Below, piece by piece: positions 11,806-22,995 of a stretch of 64,000 nt of DNA. The notes under the pieces were generated by a model that saw nothing but the letters and a program-made list of their open reading frames with translations, did no database searches and was not told where the DNA came from. Source of the DNA: Stropharia rugosoannulata (Eukaryota > Basidiomycota > Agaricomycetes > Agaricales > Strophariaceae); contig JANCIK010000003.1 of assembly GCA_028532985.1 (NCBI GenBank), forward strand, positions 1,808,001-1,872,000. The letters run 5' to 3'. Each line of letters opens with the position of its first letter. Position 1 is the stretch's first letter. A program made the position numbers and the translations under genes.

Positions 11806-14800
11806 ATGTCTCTTTATCTTAGCTTCAAGGAGTATGCACAACCATCTCCTAATCTTTCTTTTACTATTGAATCATTCAACCGCTGCACGGTCTTGCAAGT
11901 CACACGGCTTGTACTCCCCAAGATTTTACCTGCTGGGTCAAGACTTGTTGCTGTGTATTCGGATGAAGTACTGCAGACCATTACATCGACCACTCTTGGC
12001 TTCGGTGAAGTTATTCCACATTACCATGATCTGATTGGTATAACATCAACCATTGAAAAGAAGTATGAAGAAGGCATGCGCTCCATTCGGGTTACATTTT
12101 CGAATGGTGGTCAAGAAGTTTGCGAGCTATATCATTTCTCAAAGGTGAGCCATTAATTTACTCTCTAAGTCCTCTATGTAATTAATGGACATGAACTTCT
12201 TAGCTTAATCTTATTCGTCAAGTAACAAATTTCTCTCCAGCCGTTGAAGCCTGTCGCCGCCTTATCAAGCATCTTTCCGAGTCACCTCAATTCAATCTTG
12301 GCCCCGCCATGGAGTGCTTTTTAGATGGGCCATTTACATCTCGTATCCATGGATTTATGGTGTTGTCATTTCCCTTATACAAGCTTGAATGCCTTCTCGA
12401 CGAGAACTACCTTGAAGAAGATGTCTTCAATGCCTTACTTGAGCTGGCCTATTTTTTGACTATCTACCAGTGTCAAACACATGCAGCACCCATCGACTTC
12501 TTATTTCTGCCGACACTTTTTCTTGCTGATGCAATCCGGGCTTATCAGTCGTTCAGCATGGAGTATACACCAGAAATCCAGTATATCCGAAGGTGTATTG
12601 CTGAACACAAGGTTCGGTTTATTGCTTTAACTCATGTGTCGGATAACCACTATACAGCATATATCTACCGCCGAGACTCATCCATTATTGAATATGGTGA
12701 CTCGACGCATGGATTACCACCTCCATCTATACTTGCTGTGATCCGATGGATTTTTGACGGTGTTCTATTGCAACCTATTCTCAATATCAAGCCAGGGACT
12801 ATTGGCTGGCAGGGTGGAACATACGGCGGGGAAGGAAGCTGTGGGATAGCTGTTCTGAATTTTACACAGGTGGCGACAGGTTGCCTAAGCCATCTAAAGC
12901 CATGGGTGGGAAAGGAATCCCAGATATTTCGTGATCTAGCACTCGAGAATCTGCTCCGTTACCATTATATATGCTCTCATGTCGATGGCCTACCTCATGA
13001 CTGGGTACATGCTATTCTATCAAGTGACAATTATATGCTACTTGAGAACTCTACTGCATTTCATGATTCAGTTGCAGTGGGTGGGTTTGATAATTTTAAC
13101 AACTATACTCCCAAGGTATGTAATCTTTTAATTCAGCTATAAATTGCGATTCTAATCTCGCCCTATAGAAGAAACATCCAATCATAAATTTTGCCTTGTC
13201 TACCACATTACTGCAGGAGCACGTCACAAAGCAATCCATTGATGCTGTATTTCCACTGGTATCGCAGCTACATCAGGAAAAAGACTTTTTTGAAAAAAGT
13301 CTTTTAATTTTTTAAAAAGACTTAAAAAGACTCAAAAAGACCCCAGGAGACCTGGGTCTCTAGGAGACTTTTAAAGCAAAGTCTCCAGGTATCAAACTTT
13401 TAAAGACTTTTTTATGTCTCTAGGAGTCTCTTTAATGTCTTTTTATGTGTCCATAATGTCTCTTGATGTCTCTAAATGTCTTTTAATGTTACATTTTTGC
13501 TTTATAAAAACATTAAAAACATGACCTCATCTTAGCCAAATCACTACTACATAGATTAGATTGTATTAGTAAGTAAGTAATTAGGTATATTTAAATGTAC
13601 TTAAGATTTGTCATGAAGTAACTATATTAGTCAGCACCTTACATAAACATACAATGGCAAATAAACCATCACATTAACTTGGGTACAATGAGAAGGGGAA
13701 CTTATGTTGTGGAAATAATTTACATTTGCCAGGAATTGAACCAACAGCTTCATGCATGACTTAAAACCAGCATACTTCCCCCTACACCATGTGCCTGTGT
13801 ATATAGACTCACTGCAGGTCAAGTATGATGATAATGCTCTAGACTACATTAATTTATTACATCACAAGTCATTGAATTTAGTCATGTTCAGATGTATTTT
13901 ATATAAGATTTACAATGTAGATTACAAGTATTAGTTGACAATAGCTATTCATAAGTCTATTTTTTCCTAGTTTCTTATGTCTTTAAATGTCTTTTTGAGT
14001 CTTTTTGTAGCTTTTTAATACACTTTATGAGACATTTTTAATATCTTTTAGAGACATAAAAAGATTTATACAATTACATCAATACATTTAAATACTTAAA
14101 AAAATTGAAAGACTTTAAAAGACATAAAAAGACCTAAAAAGACATTGGAAGAATTACATATTTCCCTAAAGTCTCTAGGAGACCTTTAAAAGTATGAAAA
14201 AGACATAAAATTCACCAAAAGACATATTGATGTCTCAAAAAGACACTAAATTTCCCAAGAGACACATAGATGTCTCAAAAAGTCTCTTTTCAAAAAAGTG
14301 GTTTTCCTGATGTACGCTCTTATCCAATATCACCCAATGGATGTACACTTCTACCGGCTTTTGAAGTCATGCATAGTCCAGCACCATCAAGCTGTGATTC
14401 TTCTTCGCCATTAAAACCCCTGCAACTAACAAGTCTACACTCAATATCTGCACCATTACCAGGTGTACCAATGAGTCATAAACTCACGAGAACAGAGCGC
14501 TGTCGACACAGCTATGGGTCTACTAGTGGAATAATGCGGGATGTAATCTATATTGGTTCGTCACCTCCACAGATCAGTACAGCTAAATGTCTACACCCCA
14601 AACGGCCACGCACCTTGAATTCCGACTCAAAGATGGGCATCAAAAAAGAAGTTATTTGCATTGATCTTGACTCTCCAGTAAAGGCTAAGCATGAAGTTCA
14701 CGGTGTCATTAATCTGGTATCACCTGAATCCAAACCACCTACCACGTCTACAACATGCTTGGTTGAGCCAACTAAAGGCCTTGTGTTTGTAGGTTCGCTC

Positions 14801-17420
14801 TTCGAGACACCCGAAAAAGCTCGAGATGCAATTTACCAGTATCAGGAAAGGCTAGGACACCAATGGCGAACAGCTCAGAGCAAACATGATGCGGATGGTA
14901 ATGTCAAGAAGGTTACATACCGATGCAACCACTACACCAACTACACTCCAGTCCATTCATTGAAAATAGATCCATCCAATCATAGACGGGGTAGAACAAT
15001 AACAACGGGGTGCATGGCTCATGTTAACGTCATTCGTCTTCGCACATCTTCTTGGTGGTCGGTGTCTGTTGTAGACTGGGAACATAACCATCCGCCTGAA
15101 ATTCCAGCTGGCTGTCCTGTCCGTCAACATATAACTGCCGAGCACAAGCATGCAATTACTAAACTGGCTACTAGCACACAGAGTAAATTCAACCGTAGTC
15201 AGATTGCTGAAGTCCTCACAGCACAAAGTGGATGCGCACCAGAGCTTCGCCAAATCTCGAACATAATGAATCTGGCCCGACGAGAGTCACGGAGTAGTGT
15301 TGAGGAATTTGGAGGTGATATTCATGCTATAATCGCAAGTTTAGAGCATGAAGCGCTTGAAGAACCAGGCTTAACATACCGACTTCGAATCAATGAAGCT
15401 CGCCAAGTGACTGCCTTGTGGTGGCAGTTCCCACATCAGGCAGTACTTGCCCAGAAGTACTCTGATGTATTAGTCAATGATAATACCTATGGACGTAACA
15501 ACTCAGGATATGCACTGAACATTGGAGTTATCATTGACGGCTTCAATTCCTCACGCAATATATGGTATGGCTTCCAGCTTGTCGAAGACCAGGAACATCA
15601 TGCATGGATGCTTCGATGCCACTTGGAGACCGCTGGTGAACCACCAGAAGTTTTCGTGTCAGATCACGATGGAGCCCTGATCTCAGCCGTTGCAGAAGTT
15701 CTACCTCTGAGCGATCACATATTTTGCATTCACCACTTAGAAGGAAATGTTGATTCTCACCTTCGACAAACATTCCACAGTTCAGAAGAGTGGGCTGCAT
15801 TCAAAATTGACTTTTGGTCAGCTTACCGAGCAGTATCACCAGAAGATTTTACGAGAAAGTGGAATACACTTACAGCAAAGTATCCAAAAGCAGAAGCTTA
15901 TCTGAACCGGGAGCTCTATCCTTGTCGTGAGCAGTGGGCATGGGTCTATACAAGCTTCAAGTTCACCTGCGCAATTCGTACCAATGGGCGTCTTGAAGTG
16001 GAGAATCGGGTCAATAAGAACATTGGTGGACCAAAAAAGTCACTTAAAGCAGTTTTCGATGGACTAAATGAAAGAACAAAGAGGCAAGGTGAACAGGAGC
16101 TGATGAAAGCCCGAGACGTAAGTTACTTACTAATGAATAAGCTTGTGAAACTTATATGAGCTATTTTTCATTAGTCGTCACGTCAACAACATCCAACAAG
16201 CATCGAAACAATTTTCCCTGGGCCACTTGCATTATTACGTCAATATGCAGGCCCACATGCACTACATACCTGCTTTCAGCAGATGGAATTGAGCATGTTC
16301 TATTGTGTTGAAGTTGTACAAAGGCCAGCCGGGATTCGAGATTGGGTAGGCTAAACATTCCATCAACTAAACATAACCTTACACTTATTTCATGCAGGAT
16401 GAGTATACGCTTCAACTTCAAAATAACGAGGTCGGATTTTTGTGGGAGGGCAGAGAAGAGACAGTAAGTAAAGCAAATACAAAATTAATCTCTATCTAAT
16501 GCTAGCCCATCAATTAGCACGATCTTAACAAGTTCCTAAATGATTACTCACATATATCTACAGCCTTCCTACTTCGCCTAATTCGTGGTCGAGGCCTGAC
16601 TGTCAAGCACCTATGTCGTGTTAAGCACATTGGAACAGACACTTTACATATGGTTGCCCTTCTGCAAGATGAAAATTATGTATGCGACTGCTGCATGGGA
16701 ATGAATGCAGGCATACCTTGTCGACATTACTTCGCTGTTCTCTCAGCAATGAGTAGCCTCAAATTTAGCTTGGGCATACTACGAGCAAGGTAGGTGTACT
16801 ATCAATGTACTCGACCACACAACTAATTTGGATACATTGAGATGGTACCAAGATAAAAATGTGAACTTGCGAAATGTTCCAGAAGTTCGGGCTCGCGAGG
16901 CTGAGTTCCGCCGGGCTGAAGACGATCCTATAGCCCAACAATCATCAGCATTGATTACAGCCAATCCGGTTCAGATAAAACACGTACAAGTTACCTCGCC
17001 TTTGAGCATACAGCCTACACAAACTCTCCCTTCACGTATCGTATTTCATGAAGCAACTGCAGCATTAAAGCAATGCTTGCCTCTCGTACAGACTCAGGAG
17101 CAGCTTGATAGCCTTATCTCTGGAATAACTGAGATACGGTAAGCCTTTCTCTATCTGATGTATGAAAGTTAACTGACTTTATGTTTAGCACTCAACAACA
17201 GCTCGAAGATGCTGATGACGTTGACTTTTATGAGCCGGTCCCCACTTCTCATAAGGGACAGCCTTGCGATAAACGTTTGACCAATGTGAGGGAAGGTCGT
17301 TCACAGGGAGGGGGCCATAAGACAATTATGGCAACACAAAGTGGCAGGAAGTGCACTGTGTGTCGACAGACAGGGCACACAAAGAGGACATGCCCCCTGG
17401 TGCTATCAAATCATCAATAA
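11806..17420 (+). CDS. Ulp1-like cysteine protease fused to MULE transposase (interrupted by a MITE)
   Basis: Exons inferred: 11806-12144, 12204-13115, 13169-13270, then after the MITE 14315-16117, 16175-16345, 16398-16463, 16518-16789, 16842-17138, 17189-17420. Excluding the MITE and one TA leaves a single open frame of about 1,397 residues. Residues of about 250-340 form a C48 (Ulp1/SENP) protease core: His in DNHYTAY (near 262), Asp in EYGDSTHG (near 279), Gln near 316 and Cys in GEGSCGIAVLNF (near 326). The C-terminal part has a FAR1/WRKY-GCM1-like zinc domain (WEHNHPP), a DDE core (LVNDNTYGRN, FVSDHDGAL, GRLEVENR), a SWIM finger (CDCCMGMNAGIPCRHY) and a zinc knuckle (CTVCRQTGHTKRTC). It would bind the terminal repeats and move the element. 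The MITE adds stops, so this copy is probably inactive. The start Met could be upstream (11734). Confidence 0.82.
13271..14312. mobile_element. TA-flanked non-autonomous inverted-repeat element (MITE copy 1)
   Basis: 1,042 bp beginning CATCAGGAAAA and ending with its complement, flanked by TA on both sides (13269-13270 and 14313-14314). Outer regions are packed with AAAAGAC/GTCTTTTT motifs, probably subterminal transposase-binding sites. There is no transposase gene. It sits within the coding sequence of the MULE gene and splits it. The TA duplication suggests Tc1/mariner-type mobilisation, but the family is not established. A second copy in the opposite orientation lies at 57349-58481. Confidence 0.85.
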
Positions 17421-17850
17421 AAAAAATAGAGGTTTAATAGGCTGTTGTACCACACCTTTTACAGATTAAACATTAGTGGCTCTCATTGGGCTCTCGAGAG
17501 TCATGACTCGAAGATCATCATGTTTCAATCAAGGTTCAACTGACAGTGATCATGCCTCTCCTTCGAAGATCCTTCATAGGTCCTTGAGGTACACATTACA
17601 TTTAGACTGGGCCTAAAGGCTTTCTGGTGAGCAGAGGTGCTTTGATCATGGGCGGTTACAAGGCGTTGTTTCGATAAATTCCCACCTAGGCGGGTAAACA
17701 GGGGCCACGTGTCTTTCTTAGTGAACACGTCATTGTACTTGTCGGAGCTCGAAGTATTTGACAGGCCGAGTGTTGCCGAGCCGTGTTTGGCTTGGTAGAA
17801 ATCCCAAGAAACCTGGTTTCAAGGTAAGGTACATTGAAACCCCAAGAAAC

Positions 17851-17873
17851 AGGGTTTCAAGGTAGAATAATCC
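17851..17873 (-). repeat. Right terminal inverted repeat of the MULE
   Basis: Exact complement of the left terminus. A second diverged copy of the GAAACC-rich motif lies just inside (around 17808-17850), suggesting tandemly repeated transposase-binding sites. It is followed directly by the 9-bp duplication TTACAAGTA. Confidence 0.9.
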
Positions 17874-18056
17874 TTACAAGTAGCCCACTTTGAAGAAACC
17901 CTTTCTCAATGTCATTGGGATCCCCTTTTCCACGGGGATAGAAGCATTGAAGAAAATAATCTTTGGATATGTTAATGGTACCTGAGCGAATGTTACTACG
18001 AACACTATCAGTAGATAATTATTGTGCATTCAAATAGTAGATAGAATACCAGGGAC

Positions 18057-18251
18057 TCACGATTTGTTGTCCCAATCATACTCAATGGGGCAGAGAAGGC
18101 GACCAGTGATGTCATTTTGTATACCATGGTTGTTTCTGCATTTCATATTCAATGGAGGATTGGGGGCATAATTGGCATTGAGCCACAATGCAACCTCTTC
18201 CTTAATTCTTTGGACGTCATCACTACGGGCATCATTTGCGCCCTTTTGCAA
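18057..18251 (-). pseudogene. Isolated exon fragment resembling basidiomycete DUF6698-type proteins
   Basis: A 64-codon minus-strand frame contains ALWLNANYAPNPPL and ITGRLLCPIEYDWDN, a pattern I recall from a family of uncharacterised basidiomycete proteins (DUF6698-like), often in repeat-rich DNA. It ends at a plausible GT donor, so it looks like one exon of a spliced gene. I cannot find the other exons, and MULE and repeat sequence surround it. The family assignment is from memory and modest. Confidence 0.4.
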
Positions 18252-18319
18252 CTATTAGTAAGGGAGGATGATGGATCCAGTGATGGGGCTGCTTTTTGGC
18301 TACAAGTGTAAACAGTCAG

Positions 18320-19038
18320 AAGGTCCGTTAGTGGGATAGCTGCACGCAGGAAACACAGAGAGACTAGAGTTGAGCCTGACTCATAGTCTATAGCTATCAG
18401 TGCGCATAATGACTACAAGCACCTGCGCGCACCTATTGTGAAAAGGATTGGACAGCAAACTGTACAGTTTTAAAAGTGCATAGTTTGGCCATCCGTGCAA
18501 GCAATCAGGTGTGCATAGAATGGTTAAGCACCAGCAAAGTGCAGTGTGAGTACAGCTGAGCAGGTACCAAGGGCAGTGTGAAGGGCTGTGCACACATTGC
18601 AAAGGCAGAATTTGCCTAAGTCCACACATCATGTGACCATGGCAGCACACATCAAAAGATGCACAAAAGCCAAGGGAACGAATAAATGTGCACACAGTGA
18701 ATGCCAAGGGACCAGGATACTAGAGGGAAGCCCAGATGCGATGCACAGACCTTTGGCTGCACATTGCTAGTATTTACTTTACCTTATTATTAGTACACAT
18801 GCATGCATTGCATATAAACCTGTATTCTTGACTATAGTAATTTAAGCAATTGTCTACCCACTAGATCTGTGTGCTGGGTTCTGTCCAAGGCTGTCAGCAG
18901 GCTGTGTTTAGCTTTTGTTAGGGTTTTAAACTGTGAAGTATTTGTGAATTATAGAAGTTTTGGATAGCTTTGGGCCACTGGGTCATTTGGAGAGCTCAGT
19001 GGGGAGTCAGTACAACTGTGTACGAAAACTTGCACTGC
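18320..19038 (+). repeat. Inverted copy of the putative gypsy A LTR/promoter region
   Basis: Most of this stretch (about 18390-19038) aligns at roughly 80-85% by eye with the reverse complement of 28708-29345, including a shared TATA-like CATATAAACCTGTAT and the segment around the AATTTAAGCAATTGTC motif. Similarity fades upstream of about 18390 and stops abruptly at 19038. It is probably a solo or truncated LTR of the gypsy A/B family in plus orientation. Confidence 0.6.
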
Positions 19039-20270
19039 ATCAGCAAATCTGGGACTTACTATATAGTACCTACTAGCATTATATAATACCATAGCACCAT
19101 AGTAAGGGTTCTTATCTATTTAGCACGGCATAGCATAGGCTCATATCTACATAGTAACTCGGCTACATTATGTAGTATTATATAACACTCTGTAGAATTA
19201 CATAGTACAGTACCAGTACTTAAATTTGAGCAGCATTTAGATAGATCAAGGGCTATAATATTGTTTATTACTTATTCACACTTTACATCTATTACAAACA
19301 ACATAATATTAAACTTATATATATATATGTAAGTACATTAAGAGCACGGGCTAGACAGGGGCTGTTTCGTGATGCAGTGGGGTCATATATGGCATGGCAT
19401 GGGTCTCGTGGTAGTCGTTTTTCAATGTGGCAGGGTCATGGGGTGGTTGGGACATACGAGGCAGTGGGACCTGCATGGACAGATTGGGGGATTCGGTTAC
19501 TCACCTATGCTTCACCCCTTTTCGTGCCTGTTCCCTGCTCCCTGCAGCTTCATCATCATCTTGTCATTGGCGTCATTGGTGTCGTCAACATTGTTAGGGT
19601 GGTTGCACTATGGGGGAGAGGGAAGGGGAATTCAGCATGATGGTGGTGGTAGTGGATGAAGAGGGAACGGCTGCAACATGGCAAGAAATATCCATAACAC
19701 AGCCTTGACACAGCCTTCGGAAATAGCCGAGAAAAAGCGGTATATGTATTCTTTAGTTCAATTAAAATAAATTGTGGTATGGCCTAGGTGGTTTATTATG
19801 GCCTTCTACTACATAAGTCCCTTGAGGCTTGGGGTTCAATTCTTGCTGGTCGCATTTTTTAATAAGTTAGCATACATGAAATTTGGCTTACTGCTGGTTG
19901 TAACTTGTACGATATGTCGATATCATTATATCTACACACAGTATACTTTATTTAACTTAGTATATAGCGGTTCGAAAGCCTGGAAAGATATAAAGATGAG
20001 CCAAAGACATAACAAGATCTACGAACTTTGAAAACTGCTGAAGCTATAACTATAGTTGTTATTAGATTAGTATTTATGGCATGACTTGCAGAGCCTATTA
20101 TAGAGTACTACAACATGCTATATAATGATTATAATTATACTATATAGTGCTACGTGACTATGTGCCATTATAAGCCTAGTCTAATTACTATAACATACTA
20201 TGAGATTGTACGGTATTACTATGCCGTTCTATGAGATCATGTGGTATTATTATGACATGCTATGAGAAAA
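19039..20270. other. AT-rich repeat-derived DNA without genes
   Basis: This holds clusters of short TATAGTAC/TACTATG-type repeats (about 19050-19240 and 20040-20260), a GC-richer unique block at 19340-19700, and the SINE-like sequence at 19773. No coding frame with recognisable sequence was found. Confidence 0.45.
19773..19856 (+). repeat. tRNA-derived SINE-like head
   Basis: An RNA polymerase III A box (TGGCCTAGGTGG, 19780-19791) is followed at typical tRNA spacing by a B box (GGTTCAATTCT, 19833-19843). The interval would hold an anticodon arm, but the acceptor stem does not pair well, so it is not a functional tRNA gene. An AT-rich tail follows. A tRNA-derived SINE or a decayed tRNA pseudogene is the best reading. 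Confidence 0.4.
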
Positions 20271-20542
20271 TGGTTGGATTTGCTGATGATACCTGATTCG
20301 GACATAATTTTTCCAAATGCAGTAATCACACGATCAGCCTCCGCTGAGCACTTTCAGCTAGGCACACCTCTCCGCTGGATCTCATTTCGTCTACCAATTG
20401 CTCCCGCTCTGCACCCTGTTTTATGCAAGTCTGCATGTGGTGGTCTGTTTCTACCTCCAGCATTCATACCATAACTCCGCTGGGATGCCACATTCCTTGC
20501 TACTGACCGCCCCTCATTAGGTCCTTTGTGCTCTGCTGAGCC

Positions 20543-20550
20543 TATATATA
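20543..20550 (+). promoter_or_regulatory. TATA box of gene X, copy A
   Basis: TATATATA lies 37 bp upstream of the proposed ATG at 20587. The equivalent gene in copy B has TATATAA at 33777-33783, so the element is conserved in position class if not in exact spacing. Confidence 0.5.
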
Positions 20551-20586
20551 TGCCCTCCTCTCATACATTCAATCACTCAGCCACTC

Positions 20587-22875
20587 ATGTCCAATGCACC
20601 TGCTCTGCTGTACAACTTTAGTAATGTCAAGCACCAGCTGGCATTGATCCAAGATATCAGAGGCTTGGCTTCTGCCATGCCTTCCAACTATACCGGGAGC
20701 CTCGAGCTTCTGGCTATTGACTTAGTATGCACAGCACTCAGCTGGTCCGCTGGGTCTTTTACTCTGCTGACCACTTGAGCTTTTTAGAACCGCTGGCGTG
20801 ATCCCCACGGTGGCATTACTCGTATTAGTATCAATAACAACGAAGCTGTTGATATTCTCAACGAGATGCTGTGAGGTGCGAAGTTGGGTAGGACTGGTCT
20901 GAAAAGCCTGTCTCTATAGTTCACAATGTGCGAAGGCAACGTGTGTACAACGATAGCATGTTGAAAAGGTTTTACTTGTTTTTAAAAACAAGGAGCTTCC
21001 AGTGTATGAGGTTTAAACAACAGTTTCCGATGCGAACTGGTATGATGTGTGTAGGTAGAATTTAACCCTGAAGGAAGCTGGAGAAGTACAGAGATATTCT
21101 ACTCCTTAAATACCCGTTTGGTTGCCATGCCCAGATCGTACCTTATACATCCATGAAGATCCGACTGCCTGTGCTGACTTTATCTCGTCGGAAACCATGC
21201 TGCACAACAGCATGCTTCATATCTTGGCCATAAATTTCCTTATCTTCGGAAACCAAGCCCAAGCACGAGAAATCTTCCTGTGACCGGATCATCTCCATGT
21301 TCACCCCTGAACATACATCTCCTCCAACCCTCTTTCCACACCTATGTCCCTTGTGTTTGTGTCGAGGTTCTTCTGCTTTCTGCTACCACATGCCTGTATG
21401 TTGTCGGAAACCCCTGCATATCGTCGGAATCTGTTACCCCTTTGTGTCCCAGGTCGTATGTATGAGTATTTTCATGTGATTGACTCCCTTGTGGGTCCAT
21501 AGTTACATCAGATTGTTAATATTGATCTGATGTTGTCGGCATCAGAAGTCCAATATTGCTCTGATGTTGTTGTCTTTCTTGATCTGCCATTGAGTTGTAA
21601 TAACATCTTGAGTCTTCCTTGTGCTTGTCTTCTTGTTTCATCATGTACATATTTCATATCTTCGAATAAACTTGCATCTTCATATCTCAGTCTTCATATT
21701 TCGTGCTTCTTCTTGTTCTTTCAGTTTCTGATAGTAGTTTCTGATCATTATGGCGGATATGTCGCTTCTTGTGTATCTATGTTCTAAACCTTATGGTTTT
21801 TCTTGTTTTCACAAGGGGCCAGCCCCAGCCCCTCACAATGCATGCCATCTACACCTCCTTAGAGGCAGATTACCACTTCTGCACTTTCTCTCCCGCAGCC
21901 AATGCTTTTATCACTCTGCATGAGCAAGTTTTAAAAGCAAAAGCCGCTGCCTCGCGTCAGTGCATGCATACTCCCACTGGACCAGTACGCTATGTGCTTG
22001 CTGCCTCTTATTATCTTTTAACCGCCTGCTCAGTGCAATGTTCGTCTCCTCTCGTGCTCCGCTGCCGATCCTGAGACGGTCTCTGCCCCTGGAGGTACCT
22101 CATCTCCCGATTCCGATGATGACAAGGTGTGACTGACTTCCTTCACCCTTTTAGATATTACTAACATGCAGCTGTACCTCCTCCTTAAAAAGATGGCCCT
22201 TGATGACAAGATCGAGGCTGCCACTGAGGGCAGAGTACCTAGCCGCCAGAATACCCCAGAGCCTAGTCCTTCGAAGAAGCGCTCAGTGCCTCCTCCCAAC
22301 ACTCCTTGTCAGGTTCGTTCTGTTGCATCTTCCCTCCCTCGTTGCTTTCTTACTTCTATGTCAGTGGGAGCGCACTGAGGCCAGCAGACATTGCACTCGT
22401 GCGCTTGGCCGCAGCATGACACTCCGCTCCTCTGACAACCGGCACTCTCCGTGCAACACACCATTCCACGACGCTTCCTCTAAGAAGGCCCGCCTCGGTG
22501 CTGACAGTGTTCCTACTTTTGCCGATTCTCCTTTCATTGTGCAGGGTGTGCTATTTACCCTTATTCTTTTCTGTTGCATCCACTGAACTCTTTCATCTTC
22601 TTTTAGGTACCAATCTTACTCTCTCGAACAACAAGGTCAATGCCTGTCTTGACACTGCTACCAACCTCATTAAGGAACTGCTGAACACCGGGAACCCATC
22701 CGAGCTCGTCACTCGCCGTCTCATCGGAGACTTGCAAGCTGAGATTATCTGTGACTTGCACAAGATTGACTTCATCCTGAAGTGCCGTGCTCTGCTCGTT
22801 AAAGAGTTAGAGACTTTACAGTGCAGCTTGGATTTGACTGGGACCAGCCCCGCTGAGGAGCCTGCGCCGCAGTGA
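20587..22875 (+). pseudogene. Gene X, copy A: unknown protein carried next to gypsy pol (disrupted)
   Basis: No known family is recognised. By comparison with copy B the exons are 20587-20724, 20788-20869 plus 21842-21984, 22034-22312, 22365-22545 and 22607-22875, which would give about 363 residues. Conserved blocks include NVKHQLALIQDIRGLAS, SLEAD, SFSPA-like FSPAANAFI, MALDDKIEAATEG and ELVTRRLIGDLQAEIICDL near the C-terminus. Two lesions are visible: a 968-bp solo LTR inside exon 2, and an in-frame TGA at 22130-22132 where copy B has TGG. It converges on the gypsy A pol gene, with only 120 bp between the stop codons, exactly as in copy B. Confidence 0.75.
20870..21837. mobile_element. Solo LTR inside exon 2 of gene X copy A
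   Basis: 968 bp starting TGTGAGG and ending CCTCACA (LTR-type TG...CA ends with short inverted termini), flanked by a 4-bp duplication ATGC (20866-20869 and 21838-21841). Removing it and one ATGC restores the reading frame seen in copy B. It contains repeated GTCGGAAACC motifs. No internal retrotransposon sequence remains. Confidence 0.8.
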
Positions 22876-22995
22876 TGACCCTCTTAATTACTCCGCTGAG
22901 CACCTCAAAGTGGTCCTTAGCTAGTTTCTTTTGTACCTTTCTCCTTTAGTTTACCCAATATACTCTATTGTGGTCTCCTTTTCTACTTTGCGCTT

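Larger units (their letters stand above)
11372..17873 (+). mobile_element. Complete Mutator-like (MULE) DNA transposon, 6.5 kb
   Basis: The ends carry inverted repeats: the first 23 bp after 11371 are the exact complement of 17851-17873, with weaker similarity further in built of GAAACC/GGTTTC motifs. Both ends are flanked by the same 9 bp, TTACAAGTA (11363-11371 and 17874-17882). A 9-bp target duplication is the hallmark of Mutator-like elements. The interior encodes a MULE-type transposase with a SWIM zinc finger, fused to a Ulp1-like protease domain. A younger 1,042-bp MITE sits inside at 13271-14312; without it the element would be about 5.5 kb. Ends, duplication and gene are all visible, so the boundaries are firm. 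Confidence 0.92.

Noticed and set aside
13631..13822. Small open frames inside MITE copies (also 57930-58121)
   Set aside because: They overlap the tRNA-like box region, are not flanked by coding features and are conserved only because the copies are nearly identical.
19780..19856. Functional tRNA gene
   Set aside because: A and B boxes are present, but the acceptor and T stems do not pair properly and no terminator-ready mature 3' end is seen.
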